A stretch of DNA of 64,000 nucleotides from Neorhizobium galegae bv. officinalis (GCA_000985875.1 CCRI01000002.1:310001-374000); one strand, 5' to 3'; shown: positions 33,089 through 43,144, counted from the stretch's first letter. Translations and numbers: made by a program. The notes: generated from the sequence alone by a model not told the origin.

Positions 33089-35716
33089 CTAAGATGAGGA
33101 ACCCGCCGGAGCAGAACGTGCAAGGACGTCCTTCAGAATGAGCGGGAGAACTCCTCCAGCTTTGAGGATTTCGACCTCAGCACTTGTCTCGATAGCAGCA
33201 ATCGCGGTGAACGATATTACGCCTCCCCCGCTACGCTTAACGGTCACGTTGATAGGACAGCGTGGTTCGATGAGGCCGGACTCAGCGATGATCTCGATCA
33301 GATCGCCAGCTGTAAGTTTAAGCACTTCGGGCCCGCACCCGGCCGGAAGTCTCATCGGCAGAATTCCCATGCCGATCAGGTTCGAGCGGTGAATGCGCTC
33401 GAAGCTTAAAGCGAGTACCGCTCTTGCCCCAAGTAGTGATGCGCCCTTGGCGGCCCAGTCTCGCGACGATCCCATGCCGTATCGTTCACCAGCGACGATG
33501 ACCACCGGCTGGCTGTCTGCCGCATATTGATCGGCGGCGGTCCAGAGAGGAACGATCCGCTGCGAGGGCCAATGAATGGTCGAGCCGGGGGGCAGGCCCT
33601 CCCCCAGCAGGTTGCGGACTGCGCGGTTGGTGAAAAGTCCCCGGACCATAGATTCCCAGTTACCGCGCCGCGATGCATGTACATTCAGGTCCGTCGGGCT
33701 CTCGCCTCGCCCAACCAGATATCGCCCGGTTTCACTTTGAGCAGAAATTGCTCCGGCAGGAGAGATGTGGTCGGTGGTTATATCGTCACCAAGCACCATG
33801 AGCGGCGTTGCAGAGTAAGTTCCGAGCAGGCTGCCTTTGCCGAAGCCCGCGAATGGTGGTCGTCTGATATAGGTCGAATTCTCATCCCACGGGAAGACCG
33901 TCGTCGTTGGCGCATCGAGGTCGTGCCAGACCCGGCTCGCTTCGGCATCGTCGTAGGCGGGCATAAAGTCGCCAGGGTTTGAAGCCAGAGCGAGCGCGTC
34001 GTCAATCTCTGTACTGCTTGGCCAGATCATCGACAATCGCACCTCCGTCCCAGTGTCGGAAATGCCTATCACATCGGACAGGATGTCAAGGTTGACAGTT
34101 CCAGCCAAGGCAAACGCAATCACCATTGGTGGCGATGCCAGGAAGCCCGCCTCAAGCTCCGGATGAACCCGGCCGGGAAAATTTCGATTCCCAGAAAGCA
34201 CGGCGACGGGCAGAATATTCCTCTCCACTATAGCCGACGAGACCAGCGGCGTGAGGGGGCCTGAATTCCCGATGCAGGTTGTGCAGCCAAAACCGACGAT
34301 CCCGAAGCCAAGCGCCTCAAGGTCCTCCAGCAAACCCGACCGGCGCAGGTAGCGCTCTGCGGTGGGCGATCCCGGTGCGAGTGAGGTCTTGACCCATTGC
34401 GGCGGTCGAAGGCCCAAGGCTCTGGCATTCCTGGCAAGCAGTCCTGCCGCGATCACCAGTCTCGGATCGGAGGTATTGGTACAGCTCGTAATCGCGGCGA
34501 TTGCAACAGCACCGTCATTGGGTTCCCCAGCACCGGCGTTGCGCGCCCCCGGTTTCCTCAAAGGCGCAATCGCCGCCGCCGAGGCGCTGACGGCTATCCT
34601 GTCTTGCGGCCGGGCTGGTCCGGCAAGACTGGGCTCGATGCTCGATAGATCGATATCGACAACGCTTGTATAGGTGGCGCTTGCTTCAGGATCGAACCAG
34701 AGACCGACACGTCTCGAATACTGCTCGACCAGATCAATCTGTTCTTCCGTTCGTCCAGTCGCGCGGAGGTAGGCGAGCGTGCTCTGGTCTATCGGAAAAT
34801 AGCCGCTATTGCCGCCAAACTCAGGGGTCATATTGGCAACCACGGAACGGTCACCGGCCGTCAGCGTCGATACGCCCGGCCCGAAGAATTCGACGTATTT
34901 GTCCTGCAAGTCGACCTTGCGGAGGATATGGGTAATTACAAGCGCGAGATCGGTCGCGAGGACGCCGTCCTTCAAACGTCCGGTCAGGCGGACGCCGACA
35001 ACGTCCGGCACGCGCAGAGCGACAGGCATGCCGAAGAATACACTTTCCGCCTCAAGTCCCCCAACACCCCAGGCAAGAACACCGATCCCGTTGACCATCG
35101 GCGTATGACTGTCGGTGCCGATCAGCGTGTCCGGGGCCAGCCAGTTCCTGCCATCCTTTCGATTGACGCTGACGACAGTCGCCAAACGCTCCAGGTTCAG
35201 CGTGTGCATGATGCCCGTGCCCGGCGGGTGGACGTGGAAGTCGGCAAGCGTGTTGGTCGCCCATTTCATGAACCGGTAGCGTTCGGCATTACGCTCGAAC
35301 TCACGCGTCATGTTCTTGCGCAGGGAGCCCGAACCGCCGAAGAAATCCACGGCGACCGAATGATCCGTAGACACGTCGACCCGGACAACGGGATTGAGCA
35401 ATGCGGGGTCAGCTCCCGCCTCCGCCAAGGAAGATCGCATTCCGGCAATATCGACAAGGGCCGGACCGCAGGTCGTGTCATGCATGAGAACGCGGTTTGG
35501 CAGGAACGGGATTTCCAGCTCACTGGTGCCCGTTGCGAGCCACCCCAGAATGGCGGATGCAGCTCTCGGTGCGTCCGATCCGGCCGTACGCAGGACGTTC
35601 TCCAGCAGGACGCGATGTATGTAAGGCAGCCGCGCGAGATCGTCGCCCGCCACCTTCGGAAGATCGATGATCTCGTATTCGGTATTTCTAAACGTGAACT
35701 TGCTGGTCGCTGTCAT
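33089..35716 (-). CDS. acnA: Aconitate hydratase (AcnA-type paralog)
   Basis: The ATG at 35716 (MTATSKFTFRNTEYEIIDLP) gives 875 residues; the open frame extends 24 codons further but into the AT-rich operator. The [4Fe-4S] ligands are in AITSCTNTSDP and GFGCTTCIGNSGPL, and the C-terminal swivel domain has YGMGSSRDWAAKG. It isomerises citrate and isocitrate or a related tricarboxylate. As the last gene of a tctC-tctB-tctA-gntR operon it is probably a dedicated paralog that feeds an imported tricarboxylate into central metabolism, rather than the housekeeping enzyme. Confidence 0.88.
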   Translation of the reverse strand: MTATSKFTFRNTEYEIIDLPKVAGDDLARLPYIHRVLLENVLRTAGSDAPRAASAILGWLATGTSELEIPFLPNRVLMHDTTCGPALVDIAGMRSSLAEAGADPALLNPVVRVDVSTDHSVAVDFFGGSGSLRKNMTREFERNAERYRFMKWATNTLADFHVHPPGTGIMHTLNLERLATVVSVNRKDGRNWLAPDTLIGTDSHTPMVNGIGVLAWGVGGLEAESVFFGMPVALRVPDVVGVRLTGRLKDGVLATDLALVITHILRKVDLQDKYVEFFGPGVSTLTAGDRSVVANMTPEFGGNSGYFPIDQSTLAYLRATGRTEEQIDLVEQYSRRVGLWFDPEASATYTSVVDIDLSSIEPSLAGPARPQDRIAVSASAAAIAPLRKPGARNAGAGEPNDGAVAIAAITSCTNTSDPRLVIAAGLLARNARALGLRPPQWVKTSLAPGSPTAERYLRRSGLLEDLEALGFGIVGFGCTTCIGNSGPLTPLVSSAIVERNILPVAVLSGNRNFPGRVHPELEAGFLASPPMVIAFALAGTVNLDILSDVIGISDTGTEVRLSMIWPSSTEIDDALALASNPGDFMPAYDDAEASRVWHDLDAPTTTVFPWDENSTYIRRPPFAGFGKGSLLGTYSATPLMVLGDDITTDHISPAGAISAQSETGRYLVGRGESPTDLNVHASRRGNWESMVRGLFTNRAVRNLLGEGLPPGSTIHWPSQRIVPLWTAADQYAADSQPVVIVAGERYGMGSSRDWAAKGASLLGARAVLALSFERIHRSNLIGMGILPMRLPAGCGPEVLKLTAGDLIEIIAESGLIEPRCPINVTVKRSGGGVISFTAIAAIETSAEVEILKAGGVLPLILKDVLARSAPAGSSS

Positions 35717-35763
35717 TCGGGCATCTGCTTTGAGGCTTGGGATCCAGATCACATATTTACATA

Positions 35764-35777
35764 ATATAATTATAAAA
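35764..35777. promoter_or_regulatory. AT-rich operator candidate upstream of acnA
   Basis: ATATAATTATAAAA, with the perfect palindrome TATAATTATA inside, stands 48-61 bp before the acnA start. The same 14 bases occur 64-77 bp before tctC (39886-39899). Likely a site for the GntR regulator of this operon, or a shared AT-rich promoter element. Confidence 0.5.
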
Positions 35778-35835
35778 TACAATTCCATGGAGCGTGCGCT
35801 TGATTGTGTCGAGCGGCTGGAAAGCGCACCTGAAG

Positions 35836-36723
35836 TTAAAGCTGAGGCGTCTTGATCCGTCCCGCACCCATTATGTGCGTGTAGAGAAAGGCGGCGGCCT
35901 CGGTGCGTCGGTCCGTCTCCAGCAGATCGAGAATATGGAGATGCTCGATTGTCTGCTTGGGAAGGCGGCTGCGATCAATGGTCACGTGGTATTCGACAAG
36001 CCGTCGCAGCCGATTGATGCGCTTGATGGAGTCGAGAAAGAATTCATTGCCGGAGCAGGCCACGAGCATTTCATGAAAGTCGTTGTTCGCCTTGAATATC
36101 TCTGCGCGCGACCAATGCTCGTATCCACCATCGCCGAGTGCTGTCTGCACTTCCCGCGCCTTCAGAAAACCTTCGTAATTGGGTTCGAAGCTCGGCAGCA
36201 ACATTGCCTGTTGCTCAATGACCGCGCGAAACACATAGCCCTCTTCGTAGCTCTTTCTCGATGTCAGGGTCTGGCGAAAGGTCCAGCCGTTGCCTGGTAG
36301 TCTTTCAATCCAACCTTCGTCCGAAATCCTGTGCAGGATCTTTAGAAGCTTCGTGCGCGGCAAGTCATAGATGCGCATCAGCTCGCTCTCGCTGACCTTC
36401 TCGGGAAGGACGCCGGACAGCCGATCTTCGGCTATTCTGAAATAGATCGGCTCCTCGCGGTCGCTCCCTTGGGCGTGCTCGCTCCTGCTGGCGACATCGA
36501 TTTTGTCGCTGTCGATATTCAGGAAATAACCGCGATTGGCTTCCGCCCTGACGATCCCGCGCTCTTCGAGCTTGCGCAATGCACTCATGATCGGCGCGCG
36601 AGAGACCCGGAACGTGTCGGCGAGTTTCTGCAGAGGCAGATGCTCGCCTTTTCGCATTTCGTTTGCTCTCACGAATTCGATGATCTCGATGCTGATCTGG
36701 GGAGAGAGGCTGTTTCTGGCCAT
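35836..36723 (-). CDS. GntR family regulator with two winged helices and FCD-type effector domain
   Basis: The ATG at 36723 (MARNSLSPQISIEIIEFVRA) gives 295 residues. A first GntR winged helix lies at about 8-75 (LPLQKLADTFRVSRAPIMSA; LEERGIVRAEANRGYFLN). A second winged-helix-like unit follows at about 95-155 (VSESELMRIYDLPRTKLLKI; EGWIERLPGNGWTF). The C-terminal part is FCD-like with NNDFHEMLVACSGN and HLHILDLLE. It lies between tctA and acnA and most likely controls this tricarboxylate operon. Confidence 0.85.
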   Translation of the reverse strand: MARNSLSPQISIEIIEFVRANEMRKGEHLPLQKLADTFRVSRAPIMSALRKLEERGIVRAEANRGYFLNIDSDKIDVASRSEHAQGSDREEPIYFRIAEDRLSGVLPEKVSESELMRIYDLPRTKLLKILHRISDEGWIERLPGNGWTFRQTLTSRKSYEEGYVFRAVIEQQAMLLPSFEPNYEGFLKAREVQTALGDGGYEHWSRAEIFKANNDFHEMLVACSGNEFFLDSIKRINRLRRLVEYHVTIDRSRLPKQTIEHLHILDLLETDRRTEAAAFLYTHIMGAGRIKTPQL

Positions 36724-36811
36724 GCCTGTGTCAAATACCTTTCGCCCTGTGTCCCAAGATTGTCGGCTGCAGAGCAGCTTGCAGAGTAAGTTCGCGACAA
36801 TGCCCGTAACG

Positions 36812-38311
36812 TCAATCCTCATCCTGTTGAAACCGTGACAAACCACGGAAGATGAATGGTGCGACAAGGGCAATCGTCGCGATGCCGATCATGATTGCCG
36901 AACCTGGATGCTGAAACAGGATCATCGGATCGCCAAGGCTCATCTGCAACGACCGCCGCAAGGCGCTGTCCGCGAGCGGTCCGAGGATAAGGCCGACCAC
37001 CGCAGGTGCGATGGGGTAGTCATACCGCCGCATCAGGAAGCCTACCGCACCGAAGCCAGAAAGAAGGAGCAGTTCGACAACGGATGGGTTCGCTGCAATC
37101 GTTCCCATGGATGCGAACACCAGAATACCCGCATAAAGCCAGGGCAAAGGAATCTTGAGCAGCTTCACCCATATCCCCACCAGCGGAAGGTTAAGCACAA
37201 GCAGCATGACGTTGGCAATGAACAGGCTCGCCACCAGTCCCCAGACCAGATCGGCATGCTGCGTGAAGAGAAGTGGACCCGGCTGGATGTTGTATTGCTG
37301 GAACCCCGCCAGCATCACGGCGGCGGTCGCGGATGTCGGCAGTCCCAGCGTGAGTAGCGGGACAAGGGTGCCTGCGGCCGATGCATTGTTGGCGGCTTCT
37401 GGCCCCGCAACGCCCTCGATGGCTCCGTAGCCGAATTCCTCTGGTTTGCGGCTGAGTTTACGCTCGATGTTATAGCTCAGGAAGGTAGGAATTTCCGCCC
37501 CCCCTGCCGGAAGAGCGCCAATAGGGAAGCCGATGACAGTGCCGCGCAGCCAAGGCTTCCAGGACCGTTTCCAGTCCTCCTTGGTCATCCAGATCGAGCC
37601 TTTCACGGGAATGGGCTGTTCCGGTTTACGAAGGTGTCGGGACGCCACCAGAAGGGCTTCGCCTATGGCGAAGAGGCCGACGGCGAGGGTCGTTACCTCG
37701 ACGCCGTCCAGAAGTTCAGGGACGCCAAATGTCAGGCGCGCCTGCCCGGTGAGCTGGTCGATACCCATCAACCCGAGCCATAGTCCAAATGCCAAGCTGG
37801 TCAGGCCTCGCAGCGGAGATGAGCCGAATGTCGCCGATACGGTGACGAAGGCGATCAGCATCAAACCGAAATAATCCCATGGGCCGAACTGCACGGCGAC
37901 CTTGACCAGCATGGGCGCAAGAAACGCCAGGCCAAGCGTGGCGATCAGGGCGGCAACAAACGATCCGACGGCAGCGGTGGCGAGCGCCGGTCCGCCCCGA
38001 CCGGCCCGCGCCATCTTGTTTCCTTCCAGCGCCGTCACCACCGATGCGCTCTCACCGGGCGTGTTCAGGAGAATCGCCGTCGTCGATCCACCGTACATGC
38101 CACCATAATAGATGCCAGCGAACATGATGATTGAACCGCCGGGGTCCAGCTTGAATGTCACGGGCAACAGCAGCGCCACCGTCAATGCCGGACCGATGCC
38201 GGGAAGCACGCCCACGGCAGTACCAATGATGACGCCAATGGCGGCGTAGAGTAGATTGGCGGGCTGGATCGCCAGCGAGAAGCCGTCGAGCAGGAACGAG
38301 ATGGATTCCAT
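36812..38311 (-). CDS. tctA: Tripartite tricarboxylate transporter large membrane subunit TctA
   Basis: 499 residues from the ATG at 38311, which has GAGGAA upstream. TctA family sequence is clear: [20 protein letters not shown] and later [20 protein letters not shown] and [20 protein letters not shown]. About a dozen membrane spans. It forms the channel of a secondary, binding-protein-dependent transporter with TctB and TctC. The tctB stop lies 13 bp upstream. Confidence 0.93.
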   Translation of the reverse strand: MESISFLLDGFSLAIQPANLLYAAIGVIIGTAVGVLPGIGPALTVALLLPVTFKLDPGGSIIMFAGIYYGGMYGGSTTAILLNTPGESASVVTALEGNKMARAGRGGPALATAAVGSFVAALIATLGLAFLAPMLVKVAVQFGPWDYFGLMLIAFVTVSATFGSSPLRGLTSLAFGLWLGLMGIDQLTGQARLTFGVPELLDGVEVTTLAVGLFAIGEALLVASRHLRKPEQPIPVKGSIWMTKEDWKRSWKPWLRGTVIGFPIGALPAGGAEIPTFLSYNIERKLSRKPEEFGYGAIEGVAGPEAANNASAAGTLVPLLTLGLPTSATAAVMLAGFQQYNIQPGPLLFTQHADLVWGLVASLFIANVMLLVLNLPLVGIWVKLLKIPLPWLYAGILVFASMGTIAANPSVVELLLLSGFGAVGFLMRRYDYPIAPAVVGLILGPLADSALRRSLQMSLGDPMILFQHPGSAIMIGIATIALVAPFIFRGLSRFQQDED

Positions 38312-38324
38312 GGATTGTTGTTCC

Positions 38325-38798
38325 TCAGAACAGCCGCTCAAGCGGGCCTTGTGGCAGCGCGAGGGTCAGAAGCTTGTTGAAAAGCAGAAACACGAACATG
38401 CCAATCACCGCGCCGAGACAGACGTCGACGAGCAGCGCCTTGCGCCCGAAGGCACGAGCGGTGAACGCGAAAAGCAGCGTTGATCCAAGAATGAAACCAC
38501 CCCCCAGCCATATCGAGACAACTAGCCCTGCTAGCGCCAGCCCAATCCAGGCCACAGCTTTCCAGTCGGCCATTTCAATGTCGATATCAGATGGCTTGAA
38601 CGCGGAAACGAGGTGCCCGATGCCAAGGACGAGAAATAGCAAAGCAACGAAGTAGGATGCGGCGCTCGCGCTCATTCCGTACGTCGCGCGGGTCGCCATA
38701 TGACTGGCATCCCAATAGGTGATCGCCGCAACAGCAAACAGGACGACTGCAATCACCGCCGGGGTGCGGTTTACGGAACTCGGGGTTTTGGTGATCAT
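38325..38798 (-). CDS. tctB: Tripartite tricarboxylate transporter small membrane subunit TctB
   Basis: 157 residues from the ATG at 38798 (GAGGAAAAC ribosome site). Four hydrophobic segments with the typical TctB pattern: [76 protein letters not shown]. It lies between tctC and tctA in the usual order. Confidence 0.9.
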   Translation of the reverse strand: MITKTPSSVNRTPAVIAVVLFAVAAITYWDASHMATRATYGMSASAASYFVALLFLVLGIGHLVSAFKPSDIDIEMADWKAVAWIGLALAGLVVSIWLGGGFILGSTLLFAFTARAFGRKALLVDVCLGAVIGMFVFLLFNKLLTLALPQGPLERLF

Positions 38799-38816
38799 GT
38801 TTTCCTCACTGCGAAC

Positions 38817-38837
38817 GGGAGGAGCCAGGCTCCTCCC
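38817..38837 (-). promoter_or_regulatory. Intercistronic hairpin after tctC
   Basis: GGGAGGAGCC and GGCTCCTCCC form perfect 10-bp arms around a single base, so the real loop is a few bases. It begins 13 bp after the tctC stop and ends before the tctB start. Probable message-protecting or attenuating hairpin that favours the binding protein. Confidence 0.6.
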
Positions 38838-38850
38838 TCCTGCCGCAAGA

Positions 38851-39822
38851 TCAATCGGCAAGGCCGATAGACTTCAGAACCGTGCGGACACGGTCAGTCT
38901 CGGACGCGATGAAAGTCTTGAACTCGTCTCCCGGTGCATAATAATCGCTCCAGCCGCGCGTCTTCAGGATCGTCTTCCACTGCTCGGACTTGACAGTTTT
39001 GTCGATTGCAGCCTTGAGAGCGTCGAGGTCTTTGCCCTGAACATTGGGGCCTGCGAAAATGCCGCGCCAATTAACCAGTTCGATGTCAAGCCCCTGGGCC
39101 TTGAGCGGTTTGGCTTCGATGCCAGGGATGGGTTCAGGATAAGAGATGGCCAACGCACGAAGATCGCCCGACTTGATCTGACCCTCCCACTCCCCATAGC
39201 CCGAAACACCAGCAGTTGCCTGTCCGCCGAGCATGGCTGCGAGCGACTCGCCGCCGCCCGAATAGGCCACGTAGTTTACCTTACTGGGGTCAGCACCGGA
39301 GGCCTTAGTGACAAGCGCTGCGAGGATGTGGTCTGCGCCACCAGCCGAACCGCCGACCCAGATTGTCTTGGCAACGTCCTTTTTGATGGTTGCCTGGAGA
39401 TCAGCAATCGTCTTGATCGGCGAGGCCTTCGGCACGACGATCACAAGCGGGTCGCCGGTCAAACGCGCCAGTGGGGTGACCTTGGTCAGGTCGACAGGCG
39501 ATTTGTTCGAGATGCTTGCACCGACGAGGGTGATGCCAGCGACCAGCAATTGATTGGGGCTGCCTTTGGCCGATCCGATAAACTGGGCAAGGCCGACCGT
39601 ACCGCCCGCACCAGGAACGTTGACTACCTGCACACTCTTGGCATTGCCGCTAGCTCGCATCGCTTCCTGAAGCGAGCGCGCCGCCGAATCCCAACCGCCC
39701 CCCGCCCCAGCGGGCGCAGTAATGGTCAGCTCCAGATTCTGGGCTGAGGCCTGACCGTCAGCCAAACCGACAATGCTGCCGACTACGGCGGCCAACAGGC
39801 CGTATTTCATGAAAGTGCGCAT
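38851..39822 (-). CDS. tctC: Tripartite tricarboxylate transporter binding protein TctC (Bug family)
   Basis: 323 residues from the ATG at 39822, after GGAGGGA. Sec signal peptide (MRTFMKYGLLAAVVGSIVGL, cleavage near ASAQN). Bug-family sequence: LTITAPAGAGGGWDSAARSL, VVNVPGAGGTVGLAQF, VGGSAGGADHILAAL. It captures citrate-like acids in the periplasm for TctAB. First gene of the operon, with the AT-rich motif upstream. Confidence 0.92.
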   Translation of the reverse strand: MRTFMKYGLLAAVVGSIVGLADGQASAQNLELTITAPAGAGGGWDSAARSLQEAMRASGNAKSVQVVNVPGAGGTVGLAQFIGSAKGSPNQLLVAGITLVGASISNKSPVDLTKVTPLARLTGDPLVIVVPKASPIKTIADLQATIKKDVAKTIWVGGSAGGADHILAALVTKASGADPSKVNYVAYSGGGESLAAMLGGQATAGVSGYGEWEGQIKSGDLRALAISYPEPIPGIEAKPLKAQGLDIELVNWRGIFAGPNVQGKDLDALKAAIDKTVKSEQWKTILKTRGWSDYYAPGDEFKTFIASETDRVRTVLKSIGLAD

Positions 39823-40283
39823 GGATATCCCTCCTCGCATCGAAAAAGGCTCACCTCCTGAGCCGGACGAAGACAGGTTTGCATTATATAATTATAAAAG
39901 TAAATACCGTTGTCACTGTGCCTTTGCTGGGTGCAAACGGAATCGATGTCTATTTCGAGAAATGTTGGTGGCCACGTCTGGAGCGCGGTGTTTCCATTGC
40001 CGAACGACTTCGCGCGGACCGACCGGCGAAGTCACCTCCTTCAAGGAGAAACCGCGCGCCGAGTAGATTTTTCGACATTTCGACAGAGCGGAGCGATTCT
40101 GCTCTCATTTCACCCGTCGGAATAGAACACCACAATGTTGATAGATTTGATATTGAAACTTAGCCTGTCGGCATCAGGCTGGTTCCCGTCTACAGCAAAG
40201 AAGCAGCTTTCCAGGAAATCCTCGCGGAGAAGCATGCGCTTCATCGCGTTCACGTAGATTCATTGGCCGAATAGGGGTATTTT
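39823..40283. other. Divergent intergenic region (461 bp) between tctC and the NitT/TauT-type importer
   Basis: It holds the AT-rich motif at 39886-39899 and the promoters of both operons. The rest has several short open frames with no recognisable product and no ribosome sites; I find no gene. Confidence 0.4.
39886..39899. promoter_or_regulatory. AT-rich operator candidate upstream of tctC
   Basis: ATATAATTATAAAA is identical to 35764-35777 before acnA and contains the palindrome TATAATTATA. It lies 64-77 bp upstream of the tctC start in otherwise GC-rich DNA. Confidence 0.5.
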
Positions 40284-41318
40284 ATGAAGGCACTTGGCCT
40301 TACGGCATTGAGCGTCAAACGTGGTCGCCGCAAGGCTTTTGGCGCGGCGTTCGGCATTGCCGCCGCGCTGATCGCTGGTCAGGCCGCGGCCGAGGGCAAG
40401 ATCAGGATTGCACAGCAGTTCGGCATTTCCTACCTGATCCTGGACGTTGTTCGCGACCAAAAACTCATCGAAAAACATGGCAAGGAAGCCGGCGTCGACA
40501 TCGAGGTCGAGTGGGCAAGCATTTCCGGCGCGACCGCGATGAACGAGGCGCTTCTGGCCAACAATCTTGACATCGTCTCCGCAGGCGTGCCGCCGGCGCT
40601 GACGATGTGGGATCGCACCAAGGGTGATGTCAAGCTGGTGGCGGCCCTCGGCTCCCTGCCGAACTATCTCATCACCACCAATCCGAATGTCCGTACGCTA
40701 AAGGATCTCAGCGAGAAGGACCGGATCGCCGTACCTGCCGCTGGTGTTGGCTTCCAGTCGCGAACGCTGCAGATCGAAGCGGCCAAGCTCTTCGGGGCCG
40801 ACAATTTCCAGAAGCTCGACCAAATCTCCATCAGCCTGCCGCATCCGGACGCGACCGCGGCATTGATTGCCGGCGGCACGGAGGTGAACTCGCACTTTTC
40901 CTCAGCGCCCTTCTATTATCAGGCGCTGCAAGGCAACAAGGCCGTGCACAAGGTCATCAGTTCCTATGAGATTCTGGGCGGGCCTGCGACGTTCAACGTT
41001 CTTTACACCAGCACGGCGTTCCACGACCAAAATCCGAAAACCTATGCCGCCTTCTACGCCGCGCTACGCGAAGCTGCAAACTGGATCAACACAAACAAGC
41101 AGGGGGCTGCAGAAACCTTTATCCGTCAGCAGGGTTCCAAGCTCTCACCTAAACTGGTTCTCGACATCATCAACGATCCCGAGAATGACTTCACGATCAT
41201 CCCGCAGAACACCTTCGTTTACGCTGCGGAGCTTCACAAGCTGGGTGTTCTGAAGAGAGGGGCCGGTTCCTGGAAGGACTATTTCTTCCCCGAGGCACAC
41301 GGCGAAAACGGCAGCTGA
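40284..41318 (+). CDS. NitT/TauT-family ABC transporter binding protein
   Basis: 344 residues. A long basic N-terminus precedes the signal peptide core (GAAFGIAAALIAGQAAAEG). The mature protein has the NMT1/SsuA-like layout (KIRIAQQFGISYLILDVVRD; MNEALLANNLDIVSAGVPPA; PAAGVGFQSRTLQIEAAKLF). An AGGGG ribosome site precedes the ATG. It is the first gene of a complete ABC importer with the ATPase and permease downstream, and a D-2-hydroxyacid dehydrogenase at the end. Ligand unknown; sulfonates, nitriles or organic acids are known for relatives. Confidence 0.87.
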   Translation: MKALGLTALSVKRGRRKAFGAAFGIAAALIAGQAAAEGKIRIAQQFGISYLILDVVRDQKLIEKHGKEAGVDIEVEWASISGATAMNEALLANNLDIVSAGVPPALTMWDRTKGDVKLVAALGSLPNYLITTNPNVRTLKDLSEKDRIAVPAAGVGFQSRTLQIEAAKLFGADNFQKLDQISISLPHPDATAALIAGGTEVNSHFSSAPFYYQALQGNKAVHKVISSYEILGGPATFNVLYTSTAFHDQNPKTYAAFYAALREAANWINTNKQGAAETFIRQQGSKLSPKLVLDIINDPENDFTIIPQNTFVYAAELHKLGVLKRGAGSWKDYFFPEAHGENGS

Positions 41319-41395
41319 TATCGCATCACAACATTCACGGCTCAGGGCTCGATGCATTGAAAGCGGTTTGGGCCGTCAACATGATGGAAGTGAGA

Positions 41396-42226
41396 ATGGA
41401 CGGCATGTCTGCACCCGTTCGAGAGAACGCTGTTCCGCCTTCCCGGCCCCTTCTTTCGGTCGAGGGCGTCACCCTCGAATACAAGGCGCCCGGTCGGGTG
41501 GTACGCGCAACGCAAAATGTCAGCTTCGATGTTTGGGAAGCCGATCGCTTCATTCTGCTCGGGGCTTCGGGCTGCGGCAAGTCCACCCTGCTGAAGGCCG
41601 TCGGCGGCTTCATTGCACCTCGTGAGGGTCGGATACTCCTGGACGGCCGGCCGGTGCACGGTCCCGGTCCGGATCGCGTCGTCGTTTTCCAGGAATTCGA
41701 CCAGTTGCCGCCATGGAAAACAGTGCGGGAGAATGTGGCCTTCCCGGTGCGCGCTTCAGGCCGCCTCAGCCGTAAAGAGGCTGCTGAACGCGCCGAGCAC
41801 TATATCGAGAAAGTCGGCCTGAGCCGTTTTGCCGAAGCCTATCCAAACACGCTGTCCGGCGGCATGAAGCAACGCGTGGCCATCGCCCGCGCGCTCGCCA
41901 TGGAGCCGCGCGTCCTGCTCATGGACGAACCGTTTGCTGCATTGGACGCGCTGACCCGGCGCAAAATGCAGGAGGAACTCCTGGCGCTCTGGGAAGAGGT
42001 TCGCTTCACGCTGCTGTTTGTCACGCATTCCATCGAGGAAGCTCTGGTCGTTGGCAATCGTATCGCGCTTTTGTCGCCGCATCCCGGGCGGATGCGGGCC
42101 GAGATCAACAGTCATGAATGGGATCTGAAAAGTGGCGGAAGTCCACAATTCCAGGCGGCTGCCAGCCGCATTCACCGGCTCCTCTTCGAAGAGGCCGGAG
42201 CAGCCGATGGAGCCAGCCATGAGTGA
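41396..42226 (+). CDS. NitT/TauT-family ABC transporter ATP-binding protein (SsuB/TauB-like)
   Basis: About 276 residues from the ATG at 41396 (GGAAG upstream); ATGs at 41381 and 41405 are possible alternatives. Walker A GASGCGKST, VFQEFDQLPPWKTV, signature LSGGMKQRVAIARAL, Walker B VLLMDEPFAALDAL and VTHSIEEAL are complete. Typical SsuB/TauB nucleotide-binding subunit. It overlaps the permease gene start by about 8 bp. Confidence 0.88.
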   Translation: MDGMSAPVRENAVPPSRPLLSVEGVTLEYKAPGRVVRATQNVSFDVWEADRFILLGASGCGKSTLLKAVGGFIAPREGRILLDGRPVHGPGPDRVVVFQEFDQLPPWKTVRENVAFPVRASGRLSRKEAAERAEHYIEKVGLSRFAEAYPNTLSGGMKQRVAIARALAMEPRVLLMDEPFAALDALTRRKMQEELLALWEEVRFTLLFVTHSIEEALVVGNRIALLSPHPGRMRAEINSHEWDLKSGGSPQFQAAASRIHRLLFEEAGAADGASHE

Positions 42227-43121
42227 CATCTTGAGCCCCGGCCTCGAAACGATGACGCGCGCCATACCACCGGTCCGGCCGGAATATGAGCGACCGCTCG
42301 AGCCGCTTGCCGAGACGAAAGGCGAAGAGTTGTTGCCGATATACCAGCGCCTCTGGCAATACGCCTGGCTGAGGAAGAGCCTTATCCTGATCTGCCTTGC
42401 CCTCCTGTGGGAAATTGCAGCCAAGCTCCAGGGAAATGAGCTCCTCTTGCCGTCGTTCACCGCCTCGATGAAAGCCTTGGTGGAGGATATTTCCAACGGC
42501 ATCATTCCAAGCCGAGCCGTGAGCTCGCTGGAAGTCCTGATCAAAGGCTACGCGGCAGGGGTCGTTTTGGCCTTCGTGCTGACGTCGCTTGCCGTTTCAA
42601 CGCAGGTCGGACGCGACCTCCTGTCGACGCTCACCTCCATGCTCAATCCCTTGCCGCCGATCGCATTGCTGCCGCTGGCACTCCTCTGGTTCGGCCTGGG
42701 ACAGGGAAGTCTCGTCTTCGTGCTGATCCATTCGGTGCTCTGGCCGCTGGCGCTCAACATGTATACCGGCTTCACCGGCGTGCCGGAAACGCTGCGGATG
42801 GCGGGCCGCAACTACGGACTGCGCGGCTTGCGGTATGTGTTGCTGATCCTTGTGCCGGCTGCGCTGCCATCGATCATTGCCGGGCTCAAGATCGGCTGGG
42901 CCTTCGCCTGGCGCACCCTGATTGCCGCCGAGCTCGTCTTCGGCGCCTCCTCGGGCAAGGGTGGGCTTGGCTGGTACATCTTTCAAAACCGGAACGAACT
43001 CTACACCGACCGGGTGTTCGCCGGATTGATCATGGTGATCCTCTTTGGCCTGCTGGTCGAAAACGTCTTGTTCCGCCAGCTCGAGCAGCGAACCGTGACG
43101 AAATGGGGAATGACGCGCTAG
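42219..43121 (+). CDS. NitT/TauT-family ABC transporter permease (SsuC-like)
   Basis: About 300 residues from the ATG at 42219 (GGAG 7 nt upstream); the ATG at 42207 is an alternative. After a cytoplasmic N-terminus of roughly 55 residues there are about six spans. The EAA loop (GVPETLRMAGRNYGLRGLRY) and the end (NVLFRQLEQRTVTKWGM) are typical of SsuC/TauC permeases. It completes the importer. Confidence 0.88.
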   Translation: MSDILSPGLETMTRAIPPVRPEYERPLEPLAETKGEELLPIYQRLWQYAWLRKSLILICLALLWEIAAKLQGNELLLPSFTASMKALVEDISNGIIPSRAVSSLEVLIKGYAAGVVLAFVLTSLAVSTQVGRDLLSTLTSMLNPLPPIALLPLALLWFGLGQGSLVFVLIHSVLWPLALNMYTGFTGVPETLRMAGRNYGLRGLRYVLLILVPAALPSIIAGLKIGWAFAWRTLIAAELVFGASSGKGGLGWYIFQNRNELYTDRVFAGLIMVILFGLLVENVLFRQLEQRTVTKWGMTR

Positions 43122-43144
43122 CGCGAAAAAAAATCGGGACTAGA

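Noticed and set aside
32985..33092. Small ORF of 35 codons before acnA
   Set aside because: Weak ribosome site, no recognisable relative, and its end overlaps the 3' end of acnA on the opposite strand.
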